Positions 19,665 through 31,214 of a DNA stretch of 64,000 nucleotides are shown piece by piece. The DNA lies in NCBI GenBank assembly GCA_013146195.2, contig CM028384.1:78402728-78466727 (forward strand). Direction: 5' to 3'. Both the position numbers and the translations under genes were made by a program. This DNA is from Codonopsis lanceolata. Taxonomy: Eukaryota; Streptophyta; Magnoliopsida; Asterales; Campanulaceae. The notes under the pieces are model-generated. The model was not told the DNA's origin. It searched no databases and saw nothing but the letters and a program-made list of their open reading frames with translations. How positions within the stretch are numbered: the first letter of the stretch is position 1; each line of letters starts with the position of its first letter.

Positions 19665-21749
19665 CTAGTTCTGCAGAGGCTTATTAGAAATAGACTCAAA
19701 CTCAGCAGGGAGCTTCTCGTAATCAGTACCTCTGCCTATCATACCCAGGAAGTTTTCATCAACCTCAATCATGTTGATTTGAGGTAGAGGGTTATTGACT
19801 ATATTTGGTCTGGGAGGAGGTTTTTCAATCACCTTATCATCTATCAAATCCTGGATAGCATTTTTTAGCGTGTAGCATCTGTCGGTGAGGTGACCACTGC
19901 AGCGATGGTATTCACAATCGAGCATGATTCCATGTGTCGTAGGGGTTTGGTGGCCTATAGTTTTCCAAAGGCTTTAACACTCCACGAGCCAGTAGCCCTG
20001 CGGGATCAGCGACGAGAGGCCGGCGGTTCATCATAATGCCGATTTTGATTTACGAAATTTGTTTGGGCCATGATTCCCTCGACGTGTTGGCAGGACACAT
20101 GCCTCCATAAGACCATGGAGCGGTGCCATAATTTTGGGTAGGCAAAGTGGCTGATGCATTTCCTACCATATTGACGGTTGGTGAGGGTGTGGCTGCAGTT
20201 GTCTTCCCTTTAGAGTAACGGAAAGAGCTAGGAGACGTATTGACTTGTAATTGCCCCGTCCGTATATCTTCATCAATACGAACCCCTATCTCCACTACTT
20301 CTTTAAAGCTGCTGTAAGGGAGATACCGCATGTGTTCCAGGTATATGGGCTAGAGGTTTTTGATGAACATCCGGCATGACTCAATGGATTAGTGCATCAA
20401 AAGTGCAGGCCAACTTTCTTTTCCACCTGATTGCAAACTCAGCACATTTTTCTTTTTCCTTTTGGGTGCATGACTCGAGGTCTCTTTTATTTTCAGGGTC
20501 GGTGTTGTCTTTGTACCTTTCAAGGAATTCTTCGGCTATCCGGTCCCAGGTATTCATGGTGCTACTGTCTGACAACATCAACCATTGCTTGGCGGCCCTA
20601 CAGTGAGGTTGAAATTGGAAGCCATAGCTTCAAAGCTAGCTCCCATTGACTGCATACCAGAGGAATAGGATTTTAGATGGTATATAAGGCATCCAGTCCC
20701 ATCAAACTTTTCTATGTCGGGCATTTTTAATTTTAAAGGCAGTATTGCTGAAGGTTGTAATGCCAGTGCCCGCGTAGAAAATTCCCCTTTGTTGAGAAGT
20801 TTGAGCATCATTGTTTTCATGTTTTCCATGTCAGCTTCCATTTTGGTGGCTGGGGGAGTTGGTTTCAGGCATATCTTTGGCGGATTAGGGAAAATTTGGG
20901 TTAATTTAGGGTCTTTGGGTAAAGATTTCGGGCGGGATAAAGGTTTTGGGCGATGTATCTTTGGTGGGTTTTGGGTTGGATATGGATTTTGGGTCGGATA
21001 AGTATCCTGGGCTAGATATGGGTTTTGAGCCGGATATGGGTTTTGAGCAATGTAAGCTGGTGGATTTTGGGTTGGATAGGGATTTTGAGTTGGGTAAGGA
21101 TTTTGAGCTGGATATGAGTTTTGGGCTGGATAGAGATTTTGGGCAGTATAGGGATTTTGGGTTGGATATGGGTTTTGGGCAGGATAGAGATTTTGGGCAG
21201 TATAGGGATTCTGGGCTGGATAGAGATTTTGGGTTGGTGGGTTTTTGCGGTTTCGATTTGGCAGTCAGGGTCATTAAAAGGTAAATAGGTAGTAACTTGG
21301 CTTGACGGGTTATAGCTTCGGGGATCCATATGTGGGCTGTTTTGGAGTGGGTTGATTATAGGAAAAGGGAGGTCATTTGGACCCTGGGGAATATTGGTGT
21401 TTGGGATAGGATATTGAGCGTAGGATGGGTGAGGTTTGACATTTGGGTAGTAGGGAGTTGGTTGAGGGTTAGGATTTCGAGTGATGACATTGTTTGGTGG
21501 GTTAGTGTTTGGCTGAGGGTTTGGGTTTGGAGGCATATGTGAGGTTGATGCTTCTTGTGGGACTGCAGGGGAAGAGATTACCTCGCCACTGGATTTCAAG
21601 CTTTGTACCAGATTAGCCATTTGGCTCATTATACGATCAGCCTGTGCACCCAAATTTTGGTCTAGCCACTGCTGCATTGCTGGAGTCGGAGCATACCCGG
21701 GAGCCCCTGTATCTGTACCCATAGCGGATTGTTCACTTTTCTTTGCCAT
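19665..21749 (-). pseudogene. gag of element O, copy 2 (broken)
   Basis: Start ATG at 21747-21749 (MAKKSEQSAMGTDTG; the third residue is altered by a CTGC-to-CTTTGC change relative to copy 1). The N-terminal 150 or so residues are cleaner than in copy 1: AMQQWLDQNLGAQADRI, the Pro/Asn-rich linker, then the hexapeptide repeat (20955-21235). The capsid-like part (20841-20381) and the CEYHRCSGHLTDRCYTLK zinc motif (19925-19870) follow, broken by frameshifts at 20580-20600, 20380-20400 and 19920-20100. The in-frame TAG in the capsid-like part is shared with copy 1. Confidence 0.8.
20955..21235 (-). repeat. 18-bp tandem repeats in gag, copy 2
   Basis: Counterpart of 6555-6840; units encode NPYPAQ-like hexapeptides in the gag frame. 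Two or three extra GGGCAG-containing units are legible here that are damaged in copy 1. Confidence 0.75.
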
Positions 21750-22207
21750 CTTGTGCGGATCTGTACCCTACGAGCGTTTTACGCCTTTATCGATCGTTTT
21801 ACGATACCCTCTATTCTGATTTCTGCACTTGATTCCCGTATCAATCGGCCAGTACTGTCTCTGCCTTTCCAAATTCGGGCCAGGTTTCTGAGGAAAATGG
21901 GCTTGGTATCAGAAGGCTGGCTGAAGGCTTTCTGGGTTTGGAGTACAGCGTGCCTTTATTAGTATATTTTATTAATTATTATTTTCCCTACAAAATGACC
22001 GGATAAGCACCTACTTAATTTTGACAGATCTCGGGACTTTCTGAGCAGATGGATTCTTTCTCTAGAGTATAGGACCAACGTATTCCACCTGCCTTTCGAC
22101 TCCCCGAGATCGGACTGATCCCAGGCAAAGGGCCTATACTCTTTCCGGGATCCACCATTCGAAATGATCTAGGTCGAGCATTTGAAAATAATAAATCAGC
22201 CCCAATG

Positions 22208-22347
22208 TATTTTTTTTTGACTTGCGCAATTTTTTTTGACTTGCACATATTTTTTTTTGACTTGCGCACATTTTTTTTGACTTGCGTAGATTTTTTTTTT
22301 GACTTGCGCAATTTTTTTTTGACTTGCGCGCATTTTTTTTTGACTGG
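22208..22347 (-). repeat. Tandem TTTTTTTTGACTTGCGCA repeats, copy 2
   Basis: Same seven units as at 7806-7942, differing in T-run lengths and at GCACAG versus GCACAT. They lie in the leader of element O between the primer site and gag. Confidence 0.8.
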
Positions 22348-22850
22348 GGCTGACCCACAATTTAAAATGCAAAAACCGATCGATCTTTGAAGTGTCCTGA
22401 GAATCTACATGCAGTCTAACGTTGGTTTATGCAGGGGGTAGGCTGGCTATGGTGTAGGGTAGCAGTTCGGAATATATTTATATGCATGTGCGCGTGTGTG
22501 CGACATCTAAAAAGAAAAAAAAGAAGTTTTTTTTTCAGATATAAAAAATAAAAAAAAAAAGATATAGCTTTGTCTTCTTTGTTATATATGGATTTTCTCG
22601 GCTTTTTAGCTTAAGCGCGAGCAAGCAAGCATACCATCAAGAAATAGAAAGAAAAGCGGGGAATCTATCTATTTCTAAAAAAAATGGGTCCTAATCCCCA
22701 AAATAAAATGACAGAATGAATGCATGTATGTATATATATTTTGCAGAATGAAAATAAAGCAGAATAAAATAATAAAGGCTGAAAATGAAAAGATTTTAAA
22801 AACAAAGCCCCGGACCGTTTGTTGTGCTGCCCGGATAATATTACACATAA

Positions 22851-22854
<4 letters not shown>

Positions 22855-22894
<40 letters not shown>
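22855..22894. repeat. (TA)n microsatellite, copy 2
   Basis: About 20 TA units at the same place in the element leader as 8449-8492. Confidence 0.95.
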
Positions 22895-22901
<7 letters not shown>

Positions 22902-23148
22902 ATTTTTTTTTGCAAATTTTTTTTGAAAAATACGAATATTTTCAAGTATATCTGTAACAGTATTTGAAATGAAACTGCCGCAAGATGGAGGATCATATCC
23001 ACAAATATAGACAAGGATGTTAAAGGAACGCAATATTCAACTGTTTAAATTAATATAACAAGCATACTTTAGCCAGAAACAAAAAGAAAAAAAAGTTTTG
23101 GTTACTGAGTCTAGCCCTCCATTTTTATTTATTAAAATAAAAACGATC

Positions 23149-23166
23149 TCCCCAGCAGAGTCACCA
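23149..23166 (-). promoter_or_regulatory. Primer-binding site of element O, copy 2
   Basis: TGGTGACTCTGCTGGGGA on the minus strand, one base inside the 5' LTR. This is the cleaner of the two versions. Confidence 0.62.
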
Positions 23167-23167
23167 C

Positions 23168-25127
23168 TGTGGGTTCCAGGGAATGTGTGCTCCCGCGCCC
23201 CGCGCGCCCTTGGATAGGAGTGTGCATACATGCGGATGGGGTGACATCCACTGCTCCCGTTCCACCCTCCCTTGTCTAGGGGAGGACGAAATCAAAAGTG
23301 CGGGAGGAGTGCTGTCGGAATAGCGCGTTGGAATGCGCCTCGGTTGCCTTTAGTGGATTTTGATCCAATATGGGAGCTTTGGGTTTCCCGCATCAAGTTA
23401 TCCCTTTTTTAGGGGATACCAGGATATGGGAATGCATCACCCTTCTATTCCCATTTTCCCTTTTTTAGGGGAAAACGTGAAAGTGCAAGGAAGGAATGTT
23501 GCAGCGCCCCCACTATGGATTTTATGAAAATAGCCTTATGGCCTATCTCGGATCATTATGGGTGCTTTGGGTTTTCTACGTCAAGTTATCCCTTGTTTAG
23601 GGCATACCAGGACATAGGAAAACATCACCTTTCCATTCTCATTCTCCTTTTTTTAGGGGAGAACGTGAAAGTGCAAAGAAAGATGTTGCGAGGCCCCACT
23701 GGATCCAAAATGTTTTAGAGTCGCCAACTTTATTTTAAGGAATAAATAAAGCAAACCCAAAAAGGAAAACCAGAGATGATGAAAACGGGTTCGGAGGCTA
23801 AGTTACGAGTTGGGAAGGTGCTAGGCACCCAACTCGCCCTTTCGGTCTCAAAAAAGTTTTTGGCTAAAGTATGCTTGTTGTTATATTAATTTAACCGATA
23901 AATAAAGCATTAACTGCCTACAAATACATCCATTATATCTATATTATTTATGGACTTGCAACAGTCTCTTTTACAAACAAACACAAATATACTTGAAAAC
24001 ATTTTGCCATAGTAACGGTTACATTTAGTATTATTTCCTAACTAAATCTGGACTGCATAACTGCTTATATATTTACATTTGACCGGATTGGAAATAATAC
24101 TCTTACAAATAAAGACTTTAATGAATACATAAAGCAAATACTTACAAATACATCTGAAAATATTTGGCCATAATAACGGCTACATTTAGTACTATTTCCT
24201 AACTAAATCCGGGCAGCACAACAGCTTATATATCTACATTAGGCCGGATTGGAAATAATACTTTTACAAAATGGAAGACTTTAAAATAAAACTTACAGAT
24301 AGCCTAGGGTGTGCTTACTCTGTCCCTCGGAGAGAGAGAGTCTTTTTGTTGTTGTTGTTGTTGTGTGTTGTGTGAATTTGGGCAGCGTGACTGCTTCTCA
24401 AAGTTACTTTCGGCCGATGGTTTTGGGCAGGGTAACTGTTTGTTTTTGGTTGTTTGTTGGCTTGAGGTAGGCTGAAATCGGGCAGAATAACGACTTATTT
24501 CTGGCTGATTTGGCCTTTTAAATCGGGGCAGAGCAACTGCTTTTTCCACGATTTTTGGACCGGGGAAAAAGGGTGGATACCTAGCTGTGGGGCTAAGGTT
24601 CACTTCTACCGGTTGGTTTTGTGTTTGGCGGAGGTTTGACAGGGTTTCGAGGCTTTTTGAGGTGATCACTCACTATCTCACACCACTCCCTATTTCTCCA
24701 ACAAACGAGAACGGAGAAGCTTTACACAAATTTTTCGTTCGAAATGAGGAGCCAAGCCTCTGTATTTATAGGAGAAAACATTGACACCAAAGGAATTAAA
24801 TTTCCTTCTCTGCGCATCATTTGAGTGTACACTGTGCTGAGTGAGTTGCATTTTGCGGCAACTGTTTGATGAACAGTGGGCAGATAAATGGAATTTGGGC
24901 GCCTAACCCTCCAATTTGGGCGCCAAGCCCAAATTCATGGGTTGCCATGCCCATTTCCAAACTTTGGCATTTTTGAGCACTTTAGTCCCTGCAGTTCGTC
25001 CTTTTGCGCATCCTGCTTTGTCCTTTTGCACTTTTGACCCTGTAACTTGACATTTGTTAATGTTTTAACCGATCTTGATATTTTATGTCATGTCACATAC
25101 CAGGGGTACGAAATTGAGGTGTCTATA
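23168..25127 (-). repeat. 5' LTR of element O, copy 2
   Basis: 1,960 bp, from TGTGGGTTCC to GTGTCTATA, nearly identical to 8766-10724, with short differences such as CACCACTG/CACCACCG and AACAGTC/AATGTC. It is followed by GTTGG. Confidence 0.88.
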
Positions 25128-25132
25128 GTTGG

Positions 25133-26070
25133 TTGTTACATGAAATTCTAAATGTATTTGGTGATCATTATCATGCATAAATACAGGGGGAGTTATGTAA
25201 TTTTCTAACCAATGCAGGCTAACTATAGGACTGTCTTGATTGATCAGCAATGAGCTACACTTGTCATATGATTTGATCTGAAAGGTTCATCAAAGGGGGA
25301 GATTCTAATGCTAAAATAGGAACCTCCTATTTTATCTAATTAATTGATGTTCCCTTTCTAGGTCCTAAAGTCATGGTAAGATATTACCATATTCAAAACA
25401 CTTCTAAAAAGCTATTAAGTGTCCTTAATTAAATTGACAAGATCTTTGGTTAGATTATTTGCATAAAATAGGAAAGAAGTTTTTGCAAACTATTGTATTT
25501 CCTAATCCTTGGTTCTCTTGGAGTTATTGTGCTTGCCTTCTTGTGTAGGACTCTTGTTTAAGCCCTTGTATATTGAAGACTTCAGGCAGACGCTGAATGC
25601 TGAGAGAGATATTCAGAGTAGACATACAGACATACAAAAACTTTGAGAGAAACCGAAGACTATTCCTGAAGGTTGAATGCAACTTCATCACAAACTGCAT
25701 AAGTGTTCTGGCTGTTTGCATTCCTAGTTTCTAGGAAGCTTATTTTTTAATCTCACGTTTTCTATACTCTATTTTTGTGGGTTTTCCTCTCCAAGACTTG
25801 TTGTCTTGTGAGAGGTTTGGTGTTTTTGTGCTTTCATATTTGTTTTGTTAAAAACATATAATTCTTTTAATGAAATCCGTTTTGGCCATGAGGCTGGATC
25901 TACAAGCTTAGCTTGTAGATTGTTTGATTAATCCTTGTTTTATTACTACTTTAATAAACCTAAGACTTCCGTTGTTAACATATTTGTTTTTCTGGTCAAT
26001 ACACCTTCGAATACAGCTGCATCACAAGCTACATTGACAGATTCTTTTAATCCTAGCTACTATTGATCCT
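25133..26070 (+). other. Copia-LTR-like stretch, copy 2
   Basis: Counterpart of 10730-11660, with the same AAAGGGGGAGA tract. Differences are few and include CAGGCAGACGCTGAATGC against CAGAGGCACGAATGC. No gene seen. Confidence 0.35.
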
Positions 26071-26164
26071 TCACTAAACAAATAATTCACAATGAATTTT
26101 CCTTACTTTCCATGCATAAATTAGAAATAATCGTAAGAACTTTATACATAGAAACATGAGATAC

Positions 26165-27271
26165 CTTGCATTCAAATATCGTACGGTCTCATTAAGATGA
26201 CCATTCCAAATATGTTTTTCATCACAAAATTTAGGCTTCACTCCATCAAGCTTCTCTGCAGTGAGATGCCCGCAACAAAAAGTCTTTATTTCGGGGAAAT
26301 CTTCAATACATACTTCCTCAAGTGATGGGAACTCAAATGATTGCTGTTCACTCGAGCAAAATGATGAAAGCTCTCCACAATCGCGAAAATTTACTATGCT
26401 TAAGGAACGCAACACAAGTTTCTTCAAGGCATAGTGGTCCTCATTCATCTCAACTACTTCTTTCATGGACTCACAGTTCATAATAGACGAGCTTTCAAGA
26501 TTCACAAGCATGTGGCCAATAGTAGATGAGATTAGGTAACCTAAGTTGTAGAGCTGTCAAAATGGGTTGAACCCGTTGGGCTAGCCCGCACCGCCACCTA
26601 AAAGAGGTGGGTTGGGTTGGTATTTTTTAGGCCCGCCACTTTTTTGGGCTGGCCCGCCCCGCCTCGCCAAATGGCGGGTTGAAGTGGGTTGTGAGTTGGC
26701 TCGCCTAGAGTTGTTAAAAAGGTTTGGGCCCGTTGGGCTAACCCGCCCCGCCACCTAAAAGAGGTGGGTTGGGTTGGTATTTTTTAGGCCCGTCATGTTT
26801 TTGGGCTGGCCCACCCCGCCCCACCAAATGGTGGGTTGGAGTGGGTTGTGGGCTGGCCCGCCCCGCCAACCCATTTTGACAGCTCTACTGAGTTGTGACA
26901 ACCATACATATCCAGTTCTTGAAGGTTTTGAACAGCATGAATTCCTTGGGGAATTTGCCTACATAAATGTTCTAGGTTTGGTAACAACATCAGTTTAAGA
27001 TATTTTAGCTCACCAAGTATTTGAACATGAGTATTCTCTCCCATAACGTGTAGCCCCTCAAAATTTAACACTGTTTCTAATGAATCACATTCCCATATAA
27101 ATACTTCTTCAAGATTTTGTAGCCAATCAAATGCAGCAAGTTGGAAAGCTCTAGTATTCCACCTCCCACAATCTGTTTTAGTTGGTCCATACCACGACAG
27201 TACAACTTATTCAAGCTAGGAAACATAACCTTCCAAGTCAATACCATTAGTTGATTCATAAATATGTGCAT
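26165..27271 (-). pseudogene. NLR LRR exon fragment, copy 2
   Basis: Same LRR stretch as 11755-12861, but with the frame intact through NLQELDMYGCHNS right up to the MITE. Reading across the MITE (excluded) the LRR continues as LGYLISSTIGHMLVNLES, so the MITE sits inside one exon. Only a C-terminal LRR fragment is present; NB-ARC is absent. Confidence 0.76.
26549..26887. mobile_element. Dimeric hAT-like MITE, copy 2
   Basis: 339 bp with inverted ends TAGAGCTGTCAAAATGGG and the reverse complement ending at 26887. Flanks are CTAAGTTG (26541-26548) and CTGAGTTG (26888-26895), an 8-bp target duplication with one mismatch. An internal TAGAGTTGTTAAAAAGG at about 26705 marks the start of a second tandem half. 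Confidence 0.78.
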
Positions 27272-27651
27272 TCATTAAATCGATAGATCATAAAATCACA
27301 AAGCTGAAAACATAAACAAATGTACTCTTGATTGTGGACTCATAATTTTTTCAAGTAATTTAGTTTCTTCTAGAAATTTTATTTTTGGTATATTAATCTT
27401 GATGACATGCTCAAAAGATATGCACTTAGCCGTAAATTTCAAAAGAATAAGATAGAATGACGACATTCAATTCATTATTGATGGAACATATAGCTCTCTT
27501 TACCTAAGTTGTTTCTCTTATTTTTATTTTAGTATGTGTAACTCAAAGGGGATTTGTTTCTTCACTAACCACATCTTTTCCATTAGGTTCTACTAAAATT
27601 TCACATAAATTAAGGTATTTGTATTATCATAATCAAGCGGTTCTTCGATTA

Positions 27652-27653
<2 letters not shown>

Positions 27654-27722
<69 letters not shown>
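27654..27722. repeat. (TA)n(TG)n microsatellite, copy 2
   Basis: About 17 TA and 17 TG units, shorter than at 13241-13319. Confidence 0.95.
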
Positions 27723-27723
<1 letters not shown>

Positions 27724-28365
27724 CCGGCCCAAACTGGGTCACGAGCAATCACTACGTGCCAGTCATGAGCTCGATTATCAAGGGACTTACTAGCCTAGCG
27801 AGCAGAACTAGCAAGGTACCCATGCAAGGAACCAGATCTATCCCACCCAAGCTTGGCCGAGCACAGGCTTTACCTGCCCGACAAGAGGGTCATGCCTGAG
27901 AATTACATTTATCATCATCAGACTTGCATCATTCAATAGGCCATGCTCCCCCAGGTCAACATCGAGTAAGGAATCTCAAAGACTTACTCTCTAAGACAGG
28001 TCTAATGTTTCCTTATCCGAGTAGAGCACTTGTCATATCTGCTCCGACATTCTAACGGCCAGTCGCCTATTATGCCTATAATCTAAGAGTTTCCTCCCAA
28101 ACCTACTAGGTAACTACAAAATTGAATCCCACAAGGATTCTATGTCATTGGGGCCTATAAATACCCCTCCATAAACCCTAAACAAGGTACACACTCTTTA
28201 TAGCCTCAAACCTATGTCAAATTGCTTTTTGGCTCTCACACGATACTAACTCTCACGCCAAAGTGGTTTCGCAATGCCAAGCTTTGCACTCCAACTAAGG
28301 TGCTTTCATGTTTTTAGATAGGTTGTGAAGAAATCTAATCCATACAATCAAGCTCAGATATCATA
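27723..28365 (+). other. LTR-like promoter segment, copy 2
   Basis: Counterpart of 13320-13961 with TATAAATACCCCTCC at about 28157. Here the sequence runs on without a gap. Confidence 0.35.
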
Positions 28366-28837
28366 CACATCAATTGGACGGCCCAAGACTTATTTTGGCA
28401 TCATATATATACATATTATAAAACAGATAGGTTCACACATGTGCAATTGACTAGGACTATTCAGAAGTTGAGATTAAATTATTTAAAAAAATTTAACAGT
28501 TGAGATTCACCCTCATATTCATATGTGTGAGTAGTTATTCAGTTTTAACTCCCTATTTTTTCTTTCTCTATTACAAGTCACCCCCTACAATTAATATTAT
28601 TAGCAGTCACCCTTTTTTCTTCTTCCTATGTTTTATCTTCACATTACAAAGTCACACCCTGCGATTTATCTTTTGAACAGTAACCCCTTATAAAACACCA
28701 ATCCCTCAAACTATCACTTGAAGCAATGTACCCCTCAATTGTAACATTTTTTTAAATTGCACCTTCTATTTAGGCACTGTCATTTTAATTGACGAAATCA
28801 GATATACTGACATCGTGTCATAGGCACGGACATGAAG

Positions 28838-28934
<97 letters not shown>

Positions 28935-29632
28935 ATATTCCCACCGTCATAAAAAAAGTCATATATGAAAAGTTGAACTTTTAAAGATCATAACATTACT
29001 TGTACCTACTACACAATGCACAAAATTTTATTACCAACATTAGAAAGAAGACATTTTTTTTTTTTTGAGAAAATCCACGAAGGATGAAATATAAACTTTT
29101 TTTTTCTGGGACTGAGAGAGTATATAAACTTCAAAAGTCAAAGTTAAAAAAAAGGGCATGTTATAATTTTGGGGTAAATACTATGGAAAAGGAGAAAGGT
29201 ACCAATGGATTGAAAAGTGGTTGTTGTACCATGACATCATCAAGTTTGGGATTTATAATAGCAATCTATTTATAATAGCCCTTAGAGCATGGTTAAGAGT
29301 TAGATCAAAATCTTTCAAATCAAACGCAATCCATTAAAAATCAATAAAATAATCTATTTGATACTTATTTGATTTAAAACCAAAAAAACCCTTCCAACAA
29401 TGGTACAAAATCCAATATTTTTTCATATCTCACCATATTTATCTTCAATACTTTAATTTTTTTTTCTTCAGAAAATGGCTAAAAACTTGAAAAATAATAA
29501 TAATAATATCCAAATGAAACAAAGCAAGTCTTTATTTATAGGTAAAAATGTATACTTTAATTCATGGAAAAAATTTAAAAAATAATTTTTTGGTCAAAAA
29601 TTGGCCAAGAAAAATGATGCTAAAGTTATTCC
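28366..29632. other. AT-rich intergenic sequence with a (TA)n(TG)n run
   Basis: No gene is supported. A second (TA)n(TG)n microsatellite occupies about 28842-28933. The frame at 29084-29275 (63 aa) has no recognisable motif and is probably chance. The sequence ends at the start of the 3' LTR of copia element A. Confidence 0.5.
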
Positions 29633-30876
29633 TGTTAGTCCCAAAGGGCACAATACTAGGTTAGAAGGGGGGATGAATAGCCTAGTTACACTTTAAAACT
29701 TTTCGTAAAAGTTCCTAAAACAAGTACTAACAACCTATTGAAAAGGTTGAAGTAACGGAAGACTTTTAAGGAAGACAAACTAAGTCTGCTGGTGACGCAC
29801 AACCAATAGACTTGACTGTTCACAGAAGTTTGATGCTTAGGGGAATAAGTTAAATAGCAGATAAAGAAATGCAGACAGTAAGTAAGAGAACACAATGAAC
29901 ACAAGTATTTTGAGATGATTCGTACTATAAAGAGTATTACGTCCACCACCAAAGTAGTCAACCTTGGATTTAAAAGTGCATTATGTTTTCCACTTGTTTT
30001 GTTGCAGTAATCTCTAATGGATCGTGTACAAAATATTTGACTTGTGTTTAGGGGTGGGGGAAGTGAATATCTGAAAAACAGAATATTCACAATGCAAAAG
30101 AATAGTAAATGAATACAACACTAAGAAGTAAATGAGCAGATCTTCTGATGTTGCTGACGACATCGTTGATCAGTTTATGATCTCTTGAATGCACTGAGTA
30201 AGATGACTTGATTTTGTTGAATAAATTCAAAGTATTTTGTTTCTTCATTCTTTAATGGCGGTATTTATATCTGAGCATTCTTGAGACCGTTTGGAGAAGA
30301 CGAAGTGAGTAACAACTCTATTTGGTTGAATGCATTAAATGCAAGGAGATGTTTAGTTGACTTCATCTTCAACTGGAACTGATCGAGGTATGGAAAAGAG
30401 TAGGTACTGGATTTGGTAGGTGGAAGACAACAGAGTTGCAGACCTGCAGGAGTTGGTGCAGACTGTTTGTGTCAGGCTGTATACCTGCTCTGTCATGTTC
30501 AGTAGGCAAAAGTCTTCTATCTTTGGAAAAGCTGGAAAGGCGTGTCCTGGAAATCAGGAGTTAATGATGATGGATTTAATTCAAACTCATATCAATGATA
30601 TCTGAATTAATAATCCATTTGTTGAGTTAGACATCCTAATAATCTTTACACGTCATGTTGTCCGAAGGCAGACAAGGTCTGTTGGTGAAAGATTCTGGTG
30701 AAGGCTGCTGGTGAAGCCTTTGCCGAAGTCTGCTGATGAGGACTACGAAACCTGTGAAGTCTAAAAAAACTATTCTAAAGGTAAAGTTCTATACACAGTT
30801 GTCACACTAACTGGCACGCATTCCATTTAGCCACTAAGTATAAAACTTATAAGAATGAATGAGAAAATGCAAATCA
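29633..30876 (-). repeat. 3' LTR of copia A
   Basis: The left end TGTTAGTCCCAAAGGGCAC matches the end of the B LTRs (TGTGGGTCCC...GGGCACAATA), followed by the shared TAGAAGGGGGG and CCACCACCAAAGTAGTCAACCTTGG landmarks. The body is clearly diverged from B. The right end is placed near AAATCA at 30876 by alignment with B; this end is uncertain by some tens of bases. Confidence 0.7.
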
Positions 30877-31214
30877 AGATACGGTGAGAAATCTCCTCCT
30901 ATTTCCATCTGGTCATCATTACTTACAAGTGAGGGCTATGAAGACTTATGGATAGATAATAGCATGTCAGAAAAAGAATTAAGTTTTGTAATAGCAGACA
31001 TGCCTCTATCAATAAGAACACCTCAAATGTAACAGCTAATCTAAGTACTTACAATAGAAGAGATTTAGAGAACAAGCACAAAAGGATTAGAGTAAACATT
31101 TAAATAAATTTAAACTAGATGTTTAAATTCCAAGCATATATATGAATTTAAAGAACATGAAATTTAAATAGAAGACATTTTTGAAAAATTAGGTACTTCT
31201 GTATTTCAAACAAG
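30877..31214. other. Copia A sequence between 3' LTR and extra ORF
   Basis: Non-coding. A minus-strand purine tract (GGAAATAGGAGGAGA, about 30892-30906) could be the polypurine tract, but it is not directly next to the LTR end I placed. Confidence 0.4.

Larger units (their letters stand above)
14202..25127 (-). mobile_element. Tat/Ogre-like element 'O', copy 2, both LTRs present
   Basis: Same order and same internal deletion as copy 1: 3' LTR, polypurine tract, hairpin array, pol remnant, gag, T-run repeats, (TA)n, primer site, 5' LTR. Both ends are flanked by GTTGG (14197-14201 and 25128-25132), so this is one complete insertion of about 10.9 kb. Many short differences from copy 1 sit at CTG/CAG, especially in 14.2-16.8 kb and 19.9-20.4 kb. 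The shared insertion site means this is not an independent transposition event. Confidence 0.87.

Noticed and set aside
1..28365. Two independent insertions of element O
   Set aside because: The right flank and target duplication are identical in both, which independent insertions would not share.
29686..30090. 134-codon minus frame
   Set aside because: It lies in the 3' LTR of copia A and has no motif.
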